Under the pieces are notes generated by a model. The model ran no database searches. It had not been told where the DNA came from and worked only from the letters and a program-made list of their open reading frames with translations. A stretch of 17,692 bases of DNA from assembly GCA_937900045.1 (NCBI GenBank), contig CALCEB010000017.1, forward strand, positions 1-17,692, in the 5' to 3' direction. Position numbers and translations under genes: made by a program. The stretch is from an uncultured Acidobacteriota bacterium. GTDB taxonomy: Bacteria; Acidobacteriota; Terriglobia; UBA7540. Below are positions 7,797 through 15,052 of this stretch, in pieces (position 1 is the stretch's first letter; every line of letters begins with the position of its first letter).

Positions 7797-7815
7797 ATCC
7801 GGACTTGCGCCGGAT
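7797..7815 (+). terminator. hairpin in the SQR leader (terminator or attenuator)
   Basis: ATCCGG (7797-7802) and CCGGAT (7810-7815) form a perfect six-pair stem with a seven-base loop, followed by a pyrimidine-rich stretch (CTTTCCATTTTC). It lies 63 bases after the leader peptide stop and about 35 bases before the SQR Shine-Dalgarno sequence. I did not find a convincing competing antiterminator arm, so attenuation is only a suggestion. Confidence 0.4.
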
Positions 7816-7862
7816 CTTTCCATTTTCAATTCAAAATTTAGACTCGTTTAAAGGAGGATTAT

Positions 7863-9152
7863 ATGGAGTTTCATAGCAATCAGCGCAGGCTGCACCGGAG
7901 AATCGTTATTGTCGGCGGTGGAACGGCGGGCATAATCGCAGCCAGCCTGCTTCATCAGGTTGGCCAAGACGATGTTGCAATTCTCGAACCATCGGAGCGG
8001 CACTTCTATCAACCCATTTGGACTCTCGTCGGCGCCGGCGTGGTAGCGAAAGAGACCAGCGCCCGAAGCGAAGCCCGTTATATTCCCAAAAGAGTTCAGT
8101 GGATTCAGGAGCGGGCTGTTGAAATCGATCCCGAGGGCCAGCGGGTGAAGACGGACTTGGGGACGACGGTGGAATATGACTTCCTCATCGTCGCGGTAGG
8201 CGCACAGCTCAACTGGGGCGCGATCCCCGGTCTGACAGAAGCGATCCGGAGAGGGGATGCTTCCAGCAATTATGCCTACGCGCTCGCGCCGAAGACCTGG
8301 GAGCTAATCCGGAACTTTAAGGGAGGCACGGCGTTGTTTCACATGCCGGGCACGCCGATCAAGTGCCCCGGCGCGCCCCAGAAGATCATGTATCTGGCGG
8401 CCCACTATTTCCAACGAAAGGGCGTCCTGCGCGGCGCGAGGGTGATCTATGGTTCCGGCACACCCACAATCTACGGCGCCAAGGAATACGCCGCCGTGCT
8501 GAATCAGGTGCTGGAGCGATACGGTGTGGACGCGAAGTTCAATCACGAACTTGTGGAAATTCTTCCCGATAAGAAAGAAGCCGTGTTCCAGCTCAAAAAT
8601 GACCCCGGTGGCCAGCGGCTCACCATACCGTACGATATCCTGCACGCGGTTCCTCCTCAAAGCGCTCCGGACTTCATCCGGCAAAGTCCGCTGGCCGACC
8701 CCCAGAAACCAGAGGAAGGCTGGGTCAAAGTGAACAAACATACACTCCAGCACGTGAATTATCCCAATGTGTTTGCGGTTGGCGACGTGGCAGGCAGTCC
8801 GAATGCGAAGACGGGAGCAGCGGCTTCGCGTCAAGCGCCGGTGGCCGTCACGAACCTGCTCTCCGTCATGCAAGGCAAGGAGCCCCAGGCACAATACGAC
8901 GGTTATATCGCCTGCCCCATCGTCACCGCTTACGGGCGCATGTTACTTTGCGAGCTCGATTACTCAGGTAAGCCCTCGCCACGCATTCCATGGATCAATA
9001 CTTTTAAGGAGCGTTACGACATGTGGCTGCTGAAGAAATATGGCCTGCCCTGGCTTTACTGGAATGTCCTGTTGCGTGGACGAAAAGCGCCGTTTTTGGG
9101 ACGGACGCTAAGCGTCGAGGGACTGCAGCCCGCCAAGGTGTCTGCGCAATAA
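7863..9152 (+). CDS. sqr: sulfide:quinone oxidoreductase, type II (SQOR-like)
   Basis: This 429-residue FAD enzyme oxidises sulfide to a persulfide or polysulfide level and passes electrons to membrane quinone. The N-terminal dinucleotide fold shows IVIVGGGTAG (residues 14-23), followed by RHFYQPIWTLVGAG (47-59). The two redox cysteines of the SQOR class are in KCPGAPQKI (C168) and ACPIVTAYGR (C351). The second FAD motif is VFAVGDVAGSPNAKTGAAA (303-321), and YGSGTPTIYGAKEY (196-209) is also typical of type II. The third cysteine of type I enzymes is absent. The C-terminus (WLLKKYGLPWLYWNVLLRG) is amphipathic and probably anchors the protein to the membrane. A strong AAAGGAGG lies six bases before the ATG. 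The gene is preceded by a Cys-rich leader peptide and converges on the NO reductase operon. Confidence 0.92.
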   Translation: MEFHSNQRRLHRRIVIVGGGTAGIIAASLLHQVGQDDVAILEPSERHFYQPIWTLVGAGVVAKETSARSEARYIPKRVQWIQERAVEIDPEGQRVKTDLGTTVEYDFLIVAVGAQLNWGAIPGLTEAIRRGDASSNYAYALAPKTWELIRNFKGGTALFHMPGTPIKCPGAPQKIMYLAAHYFQRKGVLRGARVIYGSGTPTIYGAKEYAAVLNQVLERYGVDAKFNHELVEILPDKKEAVFQLKNDPGGQRLTIPYDILHAVPPQSAPDFIRQSPLADPQKPEEGWVKVNKHTLQHVNYPNVFAVGDVAGSPNAKTGAAASRQAPVAVTNLLSVMQGKEPQAQYDGYIACPIVTAYGRMLLCELDYSGKPSPRIPWINTFKERYDMWLLKKYGLPWLYWNVLLRGRKAPFLGRTLSVEGLQPAKVSAQ

Positions 9153-9175
9153 TGGAATTGCGAAATGGGAGAGCG

Positions 9176-9366
9176 CTAAGGCTCAGGGTTCCGGAAGGAC
9201 AAAAAGAGCCGTACGGCTACAACGCCGATGGGTGCGAGTAACATCATGAGGAGAAGAATGGCGGGAGGGTGAGAGAATCGGGACGCCTCAATGACGAGCA
9301 GTGCGACTGCCATAAACAGCACGGCCAGTGAAATCCCGCGATGGAAGCGCCTGGGGGACTCGAACC
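9176..9366 (-). pseudogene. decayed copy of the ribbon-type membrane protein's C-terminal region
   Basis: Read on the minus strand, the frame ending at TAG (9176-9178) gives FESPRRFHRGISLAVLF, then MAVALLVIEASRFS and a second hydrophobic run. This aligns with EIRRFHRGLSLALVF and the following helices of the intact membrane protein at 9584-10132. The frame is closed upstream by a TAG near 9389, has no start codon or ribosome binding site and lacks the cysteine ribbon. It is therefore a remnant of a paralogue or an old duplication of the gene downstream of norZ. Confidence 0.6.
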
Positions 9367-9583
9367 CGACGTTCCGACAGGTACCTGAGGCCCCCCGCTA
9401 CAGGCCCGGGCGTACGAGTTGCTCAGCTTGTTCTCAGTAGCCGGAAAGTGAATCTGGTGCTATTCCTCCGGGAATCAGCGGAATACTCTCCGGACGGTTG
9501 AGGAGCTTCGGGTTAGCGGGCGCTAAATTCGCTTGCCACGTCCCGGCGCAGCTCACCTTGCCGAAAATTTGATCTTCACTAAG
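9367..9583. other. non-coding stretch downstream of the NO reductase operon
   Basis: No gene is visible here. The stretch separates the remnant at 9176-9366 from the stop of the ribbon-type membrane protein, and may contain further decayed parts of the duplicated gene, but I could not align any to it. No strong terminator is obvious. Confidence 0.4.
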
Positions 9584-10132
9584 TCAAAGGCTTCTTCCGG
9601 CCGCCTTTTCGGCAACATCCTCGCTGTGCTTAAAAATCGGCTTTGCCAGCCGGGAGGCCAAGAGGATCATCAAGGCAAGGACGGTCCAGAGCAGGTCGCG
9701 ATCAGAGGAAAATTTGTGGAAGAAGATTTCAGTCACCAGGATGAGCGCGGCCAGAAAGACCAGCGCCAGCGAGAGGCCGCGATGGAATCGCCGGATCTCC
9801 GAATCGAGCCACGAATCGAGACGCCGCTCGATTTCGCGGCCTTGATCGGAATCCGTGCAGTCGGATTTGAGATGGCAGCGATTGCACACATGGGCCGGCG
9901 CCCGGTAAACGACGAGGCGACGCGCCGGATCAGATTCGGCACGCGGCAGGCGCTTGCCTGTAGGGCACTCCCACGCGTCAAGCTGCGGGTGGTAGTGGAA
10001 TCCGGCCACTTGAAATTGCTTCGACCGCCGGTGCGAATGGCGTGCCAGCAGTTCCAGAGCCAGGGCGGCCACGGCGAGAAACACAGCGTACCCCGCCGCC
10101 ATCAGTACTTGAATGTGAACGCCACGAATCAT
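9584..10132 (-). CDS. membrane protein with four-cysteine ribbon, translationally coupled to norZ
   Basis: The 182-residue protein has one N-terminal helix (about 8-30), a soluble part of about 85 residues, and two C-terminal helices (about 119-137 and 147-162). The soluble part holds C56 in WECPTGKRL and C83-x2-C86-x5-C92 in HVCNRCHLKSDCTDSDQGR. That spacing and the following TDSD.GR strongly resemble the metal-ribbon segment near the C-terminus of IS1182-type transposases (DDE_Tnp_1_6), but no catalytic transposase part is present. Its ATG overlaps the norZ stop by four bases (ATGA), so it is translated with the NO reductase and probably works with it, for example in assembly or metal handling. 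No function is known to me. A decayed copy of its C-terminal part lies at 9176-9366. Confidence 0.75.
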   Translation of the reverse strand: MIRGVHIQVLMAAGYAVFLAVAALALELLARHSHRRSKQFQVAGFHYHPQLDAWECPTGKRLPRAESDPARRLVVYRAPAHVCNRCHLKSDCTDSDQGREIERRLDSWLDSEIRRFHRGLSLALVFLAALILVTEIFFHKFSSDRDLLWTVLALMILLASRLAKPIFKHSEDVAEKAAGRSL

Positions 10133-12426
10133 CCCCGGCTCTCCACTGCCCCGGTGATTTCCGTAAAGAGTGTCTCGCCGGCTTCTATCTCCGAACTGTG
10201 CTTTTTAGGGGAGCGAACCCCAAGCCAGGCGAGGTAGAGCACGGGAAGAACTCCGCCCACGATGAAGAGCGTATCGCCCGGCAGGCGCAGCCACTCAATG
10301 AGGGCGTTGGTGGAATTGGATAGATATTTCAGTGAGCGAGCGTCAAAGTATCCATAACGCACAGAGTGATACAACTGCAGGAGTCCCAGCGGGAAAAGCG
10401 AGGCAAACACCATCCAAGCCAGGCCAAGGTTCAGCGACCAGAAGCTAATCTTCGCCGCGCGGTCCGACCATTGTTTTTCGGGGATGGCGTAACGCAGGCA
10501 AAAGAGCGCCAGCCCCACGGCCAGCATTCCATAAACGCCCATCATGGCGGCGTGGCCGTGATTCGGTGTGAGCGCCGTGCCGATCTCATAATAGGAAACG
10601 ATGGGCAGGTTGATCAAAAAGCCGAAGATGCCCGCTCCGAGGAAGTTCCAGAAGCCCACAGCGGCCAGAAACATCACCGCCCAGAAGTGAGGAAACGGAT
10701 GCCGCGAATGCGCGCCTTGTTGTGCGCCGAGTTGCAAAAAGCTCCAAGCCTCGATAGTCAGAAACGTGAGAGGAATCACCTCCGCAGCTGAGAAGAATGC
10801 CCCAAGCGCCATATGGACTGCGGGCTCGCCGGAAAAATAAACATGGTGCATGGTGCCGATCATGCCCCCCGCCGAATAGAGCAGGATATCGAGGTAAATC
10901 ATGTTCAGCGCCACACGCTCGCTCACCACGCCCAGGAGCACAAAAATGTAGGCCACCATCACCGTGGTAAAGAGCTCGAGAAAGTCCTCAACCCAGAGGT
11001 GAACCACCCAGAAGCGCCAGAAATCCGTGGTGGTGAATTCGCTACTCGGCTGAGCCAGCAATCCTACGGCGTAGAACGTCGGGATCGTCAGCGCGGAAAA
11101 GAAGAAAAGCCAGGGCATATTGCCGCAGTGGTCCTGCTTCAACCGGCTGCGCAGGCCACGAAAGAGCATGATTACCCAGAAGACCAGTCCCAGTGTGAGC
11201 AGGATTTGCCAGAAGCGGCCTAAGTCCAGGTATTCAAAACCCTGATCGCCAAACCAGGCCCAGTCACGGCGGATCCAGCCCTCAATGCCTGCGTACTCTC
11301 CCGCCATGCTGCCAAAAACCACAATGGCCAGCGCTCCGAGCAAACCATAGGAGAGCCATGATTGCCGCCGCGGTTCGCGCCCCGCAACCATAGGAGCCAG
11401 AAAAATCCCCGCCGCCAGGAATGAAGTAGCAACCCAGAAAATCGCCAGTTGGATGTGCCACGTGCGTGTGATGTTATAGGGAAAAATACGAGCCAGGTCG
11501 AGTCCGAAGAAATTTGAAATGTCAGCGCGATAATGCTGCGTGGCGCCGCCCAGCAGCGTTTGCAATAGAAACAGCAGCGCCATGACCAGAAAGAACCAGA
11601 CCGTTGATCGTTGGCCGGGCGTCAGATTCACTTCATCCGGCGGGCGGAAAGACACACTCTGTTGCTCGCGCCCGTGCCAGCCGAGGAAATTCCAGCGGCC
11701 AAAGACCGCCAGCAGCACACCGATTCCTCCGAGAAGCGCAATGAGCGATAGAACGCTCCACAGGAGCGTGTCCGCCGTCGGGTGGTTATCCACCAGCGAT
11801 TCCGGCGGCCAATTGTTGGTATAGGAGTAGGGCAGCCCTGGCCGCAAAGCAGACGAGGCCCAAGCCGACCAAGCAAAAAACGCTGTCAGGTTTCTAATCT
11901 GTTCCGCGCCGGTAATGGTTCGCGGGCGAAGTCCGTACTTGGTGTCCGGCTGGCCAAAGAATCGGGCATAATGCCCCTGAAGCCGCTCGAATGCGGCCAC
12001 CTGCGCGACGGTAAATTGCAACACACCGGCCGAAGCGTCATAGCGGTTCGTCTTGAAATCATTGATCGTTTGCTGGCGGGCGCGATCCGACTGCGCGCCG
12101 CCATAAAACTGGATCGAGAGCAGCGCGGCCCGGTGCAGATAGTCGGTGGTGAAATCGGGACCGAGGTAAGCGCCGTGGCCGAAGATCGTACCGTACTCCA
12201 TCAGCCCGTTGCGCAAAAACACTTCCTGTCCCTTGATGATGTCCTTGCCCGTGAAGAGGACGGTCCCGCTTGGGTCTGTAACTTTCTGGGGAATCGGCGG
12301 CTCGCCGGTGTAGGTCCGGTAGGCGAGGATGCCCAGGACGGTGAAACCAAAAAGCAGAACAATCAGCACCGCCTGCACCCAGCCTTTGGAAACGAGCAGC
12401 TCTCTCTTTTTACCTCCATCCATCAT
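10129..12426 (-). CDS. norZ: quinol-dependent nitric oxide reductase (qNOR)
   Basis: This 765-residue single-subunit enzyme reduces two NO to N2O with electrons from quinol. The N-terminal part resembles a fused NorC-like segment (helix at ~17-36, then FRNG-like LRNGLMEYGT and FGHGAYLGPDFTTDYLHR). The NorB-like core follows, with H324 (TWHIQ) as a heme b ligand and H476, H527 and H528 as the non-heme iron site (HLWVEDFLE, GTMHHVYF). E480 and E484 are near the iron, and H623/H625 (PNHGHAAMMG) are axial heme ligands. The 51-residue step between the first and second iron histidines fits the family. A longer frame runs to 12669, but AGGAG five bases before the ATG at 12426 sets the start; the next codon is also ATG. 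The gene sits in an operon with an NnrS-like gene upstream and a coupled membrane protein downstream. Confidence 0.95.
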   Translation of the reverse strand: MMDGGKKRELLVSKGWVQAVLIVLLFGFTVLGILAYRTYTGEPPIPQKVTDPSGTVLFTGKDIIKGQEVFLRNGLMEYGTIFGHGAYLGPDFTTDYLHRAALLSIQFYGGAQSDRARQQTINDFKTNRYDASAGVLQFTVAQVAAFERLQGHYARFFGQPDTKYGLRPRTITGAEQIRNLTAFFAWSAWASSALRPGLPYSYTNNWPPESLVDNHPTADTLLWSVLSLIALLGGIGVLLAVFGRWNFLGWHGREQQSVSFRPPDEVNLTPGQRSTVWFFLVMALLFLLQTLLGGATQHYRADISNFFGLDLARIFPYNITRTWHIQLAIFWVATSFLAAGIFLAPMVAGREPRRQSWLSYGLLGALAIVVFGSMAGEYAGIEGWIRRDWAWFGDQGFEYLDLGRFWQILLTLGLVFWVIMLFRGLRSRLKQDHCGNMPWLFFFSALTIPTFYAVGLLAQPSSEFTTTDFWRFWVVHLWVEDFLELFTTVMVAYIFVLLGVVSERVALNMIYLDILLYSAGGMIGTMHHVYFSGEPAVHMALGAFFSAAEVIPLTFLTIEAWSFLQLGAQQGAHSRHPFPHFWAVMFLAAVGFWNFLGAGIFGFLINLPIVSYYEIGTALTPNHGHAAMMGVYGMLAVGLALFCLRYAIPEKQWSDRAAKISFWSLNLGLAWMVFASLFPLGLLQLYHSVRYGYFDARSLKYLSNSTNALIEWLRLPGDTLFIVGGVLPVLYLAWLGVRSPKKHSSEIEAGETLFTEITGAVESRG

Positions 12427-12526
12427 CGCGTCTCCTTTTTTTCTCGCATTGGTTGGAACGGTCAAAGCATGTTGCATTGTTCTTTCGCGTTCTACCCGGC
12501 CAGCGCTTCCCAGGTAGCGCCACCCT

Positions 12527-12673
12527 CTATTGCGGCCCATGCTGCGATCTGGAGCTTGCTTGAAAACTGCGACTGCCGGCGGGCTTGTCGTGGACTCCAG
12601 CCGATAATTTGTCAAGATAAAACTGCACCGTTTGCTCATCCGCAATGGCAAAGCGATGGGAATGATCACTCAT
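12527..12673 (-). CDS. small 48-residue protein between the NnrS-like gene and norZ
   Basis: The frame has a strong Shine-Dalgarno sequence (GGAGGA, 12686-12681) seven bases before its ATG and begins 22 bases after the NnrS-like stop codon. It encodes MSDHSHRFAIADEQTVQFYL and continues to a Ser/Gln/His-rich tail ending HGPQ. There is no membrane helix and I recognise no family. The good initiation signal and its place inside the operon argue for a real small gene; the low-complexity tail suggests the C-terminus may be degenerate or disordered. About 100 bases lie between its stop and the norZ start. Confidence 0.5.
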   Translation of the reverse strand: MSDHSHRFAIADEQTVQFYLDKLSAGVHDKPAGSRSFQASSRSQHGPQ

Positions 12674-12694
12674 TGGCATCTCCTCCGGTTGAGA

Positions 12695-14353
12695 TTATGT
12701 GGTTGCCCGCATGTCACTCCCGTTGGCGCGAGAACGCGGCTGGCGGCGGCTGAAAAAGCCTTGCAAGCGACGCAGAACTTCCTGCAGGTCCACGCCTTCA
12801 GCGGCCGCTGCTTCCTCCAGCGTCAGCGAGCGCGGCGGCTCCCTGACTTGGCTTAGCGCTTTCAGACCCGCGTCGACCAGGATTTTCCGAGTTTCTGGAA
12901 AGCTTGTGACATACCAATAAACGGGGAGCCGGGCGGTCACGCCCGACGGTTCCAACCAAGCAGGACGTGCTTGCCCCAGCGTTATGGCCATGTTGAAGAC
13001 AAACACCAGCACAGCCGCCAGCTCGAGCATCGCCGAGACCGGCAGAATATGCCAGGCCCACCCTCCCGCGGAGTAGGCAATCGCCTCGCTTGAGACGCGC
13101 AACAGGCAGCCCATGCTCAAAGCCCACAGACTCGCGGCCATCAGCTTTACACGGTACAACTCCCGGCCGCCGAGGAAAGCAGGTAACAAGCGCGGCGCAA
13201 GGGCGAAAATCAGCGTGGCGACAAAGCCGACGGTCACGGCGTGCCGGGAAGCCCCGCCGAGGCCGGCTTCTTTTCCCCAGATGTCCGCCGCCAGGCCGAG
13301 CACGGCTCCTACCAGCAGCCATGCATAGGACAGCCGGATAAATTGCGGATAAAGCCGGTAGACGCCGGCAAGTTTGGGAGGTCGAACTGAAGGCCGCAAG
13401 ACGCGAAGGGCATGAATGGCCAAAATCGTCACCATCAAAATGAGGGCGTCAGCCAGCAGAAACCAGCGCGCCAAAGCGCAGACGATGATGGCAACGATCC
13501 CCAGGCCCAGCCTGCACGCCGCCCCGTGGTCAGGCGGGTGAAGCCCCAGGAAAATCGTCACGAAGCGTGTGCTGTACCCCCAGGCGACGGGGACGGTAAA
13601 TCCCCACAGCGCCACGATGAGGAATGCGCGGTCTAACCGAGGAGGATAGACGGGAGTCGCAGCTTTCAGGGCCACCATAATCGAGATGCCCAGGTTGAAC
13701 GTAAGAGCAAGGCCCAAGGCGCCGAAACCAACGATACCGAGCCAGGAGCCGAGATCGTGAGGCTTTCTCCGGCTGTTTTTGCCTTCGCCGATGCGCTCCG
13801 GCGAGAACAGCAAGATGCGCTGGGTTAATGCGTAGGCCGCAAGCTCCATGAGCGCCGAGGCCACCAGCCCGACGCGCCAGCCGCGAACGCTCACTCCAAC
13901 CCACCACCGCCAAGCTACGCCCATCGTCCACAAAACCCAGACCGTCCAAACCAGACCGAAATTCCTGAGCGGCCGGTGCCGGAATTTGGGCAGGGCATAG
14001 AGCGAGATGCCCAGAATGAAGCTTCCCACCCAGCCGAGTAACTGAGCCTGCCCGTGCGCCTGGATCCAGGCCACGCTGGCCGCGTTGGCGGCCCGGTGCG
14101 ATGCGATCTCGATCAGGTTCCAAACTCCAAGCAGTGTTCCAGGCAGTGCCAGAAAAGCCAGCCCCGCCGCTATGAACGCGGCTAGAGCCCTGGCGGCCCG
14201 CCGCTCCGGCCCCGGATCGGCGTAATCACCTGCAGAGAGGCGGTCATGCTCATAGGCGGCCCGCCACTGTTCGGGCAACTCTCCACTGACCATGATGGAA
14301 GCCATGAACATTGCTTTAGTCGGGTGCGCTTTGCCGCCGCCACTTCCAACCAT
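12695..14353 (-). CDS. NnrS-like membrane protein with C-terminal DUF1858-like domain
   Basis: This roughly 552-residue polytopic protein has about twelve hydrophobic segments. Two stretches carry the histidine patterns of NnrS/heme-copper relatives: AHGQAQLLGWVGSFILG in the first third, and SRHAVTVGFVATLIFALAPR in the last third, which mirrors the HALT.G......R motif of NnrS. The last ~55 residues (from YVTSFPETRKILVDAGL to LQEVLRRL) form a soluble domain like DUF1858, without cysteines. NnrS proteins protect denitrifiers against NO-derived iron complexes; that role is likely but not shown here. It is the first gene of the norZ operon. The start is uncertain: a TTG at 14359 is in frame, ATG 14353 follows a GAGG without spacing, and ATG 14311 is also possible. 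The paralogue at 15049-16635 carries a related domain at its N-terminus. Confidence 0.8.
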   Translation of the reverse strand: MVGSGGGKAHPTKAMFMASIMVSGELPEQWRAAYEHDRLSAGDYADPGPERRAARALAAFIAAGLAFLALPGTLLGVWNLIEIASHRAANAASVAWIQAHGQAQLLGWVGSFILGISLYALPKFRHRPLRNFGLVWTVWVLWTMGVAWRWWVGVSVRGWRVGLVASALMELAAYALTQRILLFSPERIGEGKNSRRKPHDLGSWLGIVGFGALGLALTFNLGISIMVALKAATPVYPPRLDRAFLIVALWGFTVPVAWGYSTRFVTIFLGLHPPDHGAACRLGLGIVAIIVCALARWFLLADALILMVTILAIHALRVLRPSVRPPKLAGVYRLYPQFIRLSYAWLLVGAVLGLAADIWGKEAGLGGASRHAVTVGFVATLIFALAPRLLPAFLGGRELYRVKLMAASLWALSMGCLLRVSSEAIAYSAGGWAWHILPVSAMLELAAVLVFVFNMAITLGQARPAWLEPSGVTARLPVYWYVTSFPETRKILVDAGLKALSQVREPPRSLTLEEAAAAEGVDLQEVLRRLQGFFSRRQPRSRANGSDMRATT

Positions 14354-14414
14354 CCTCAACCTCGAAGCCTGCCTCCATGACCTCTATCACACCCAAAACC
14401 TTCCGGGTATTCTG

Positions 14415-14430
14415 TGACCAAAGTCATAGC
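14415..14430. promoter_or_regulatory. Crp/Fnr-family operator (TGTGAC-N4-GTCATA)
   Basis: TGTGACCAAAGTCATA matches the perfect palindrome at 6310-6325 except for the four central bases and one base of the right half-site. Its centre is 41.5 bases before the start point predicted from TATCAT at 14452-14457. It probably controls the hemerythrin-NnrS operon and may also control the norZ operon in the opposite direction. Confidence 0.72.
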
Positions 14431-14451
14431 GAGCCCCTTTGCCAGACTTTA

Positions 14452-14457
14452 TCATTC
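14452..14457 (+). promoter_or_regulatory. -10 hexamer of the hemerythrin operon
   Basis: TATCAT matches the -10 consensus at five of six positions and begins 37 bases after the first base of the palindrome, the same distance as at 6310/6347. Transcription would start near 14464, leaving a 25-base leader with GGAGG (14477-14481). Confidence 0.6.
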
Positions 14458-14488
14458 TTTGGAATTGTATAACTACGGAGGCATCCAT

Positions 14489-15052
14489 ATGGCTGAAGCA
14501 ACCAAGATTCTGCGCCACGAGCACGAAGCGATCCTCAACATGTTGGGTGTGGTTGAGCAAACCGCTGGCGAGCTTGAGACCTGCCGCCCGGTCCGCCCGG
14601 AAGCGCTTGAAGAGCAGCTTGAATTTCTCCGCATCTTTGCCGATCAGTGCCACCACGGCAAAGAAGAAAGACTCCTGTTTCCGATGCTTGAAAGCAAGGG
14701 GATTCCGCGCGAAGGCGGTCCGATTGCCGTCATGGAGAGCGAACACGAGCGGGGCCGGCAGTTGATTCGCCAGATGAGCGAGGCTCTTGAGCTTTACCGC
14801 AGAGATCCGGCGCAGGCCTCACCCTCCTGGGCAGCTTCGGCGCGGGAGTACGCCCGCCTGCTCAGGCAGCACATCGAGAAGGAGAACAACGTCCTGTTTC
14901 GCATGGCGGAAAGCGTTCTGACACCAGCCGAACAGGAAGAACTCGGGCGCCAGTTTGACCGCCTGGAAGTTGAGGAAATCGGCGAGGGAACGCACCAGCG
15001 GCTGCACACCATGATGGACCGGCTGGTGGCGGAGGCCGCTGCGCATCGATGA
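14489..15052 (+). CDS. hemerythrin-domain protein (YtfE/ScdA-like iron-centre repair or NO binding)
   Basis: This 187-residue soluble protein has the four-helix hemerythrin pattern. Candidate di-iron ligands are H12 (LRHEHEAIL), H56 and E60 (CHHGKEERLLF), H86 (ESEHERGRQL), and H128 with E132 (LRQHIEKENNVLF). Such proteins, as in YtfE and ScdA, repair iron centres damaged by NO or bind NO/O2. ScdA joins this domain to an N-terminal DUF542; here a DUF542/DUF1858-like domain is instead at the start of the next gene product. The frame extends upstream to 14414, but GGAGG seven bases before the ATG at 14489 and the predicted promoter at 14452 fix the start. The stop overlaps the next ATG (ATGA), indicating translational coupling. 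Confidence 0.88.
   Translation: MAEATKILRHEHEAILNMLGVVEQTAGELETCRPVRPEALEEQLEFLRIFADQCHHGKEERLLFPMLESKGIPREGGPIAVMESEHERGRQLIRQMSEALELYRRDPAQASPSWAASAREYARLLRQHIEKENNVLFRMAESVLTPAEQEELGRQFDRLEVEEIGEGTHQRLHTMMDRLVAEAAAHR

Larger units (their letters stand above)
14354..14488. promoter_or_regulatory. divergent control region of the norZ and hemerythrin operons
   Basis: These 135 bases separate the two oppositely transcribed operons and hold a single Crp/Fnr-type palindrome (14415-14430). On the plus side a clear -10 hexamer stands at class II spacing. On the minus side the region around 14384-14391 reads TGTGATAG and could hold a weaker -10, so the same site may serve both directions. Confidence 0.55.

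Noticed and set aside
9330..9372. tRNA T-arm-like sequence on the minus strand (GGGTTCGAGTCCCCC)
   Set aside because: The stem has a mismatch, no acceptor, D or anticodon arms can be found around it, and the same bases are explained by the protein remnant FESPRRFHRG.
9533..10237. 234-residue plus-strand frame antisense to the norZ end
   Set aside because: The minus-strand genes here are supported by domains and a four-base overlap; the plus frame is Arg/Pro/Gly-rich shadow sequence.
12427..12669. extension of norZ to an upstream ATG at 12669 (846 residues)
   Set aside because: The added 81 residues are not NorZ-like and overlap the small gene at 12527-12673; a strong AGGAG directly precedes the ATG at 12426.
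14414..14488. longer hemerythrin start at 14414
   Set aside because: It would overlap the operator and lie upstream of the predicted transcription start; GGAGG before 14489 is a much better start signal.
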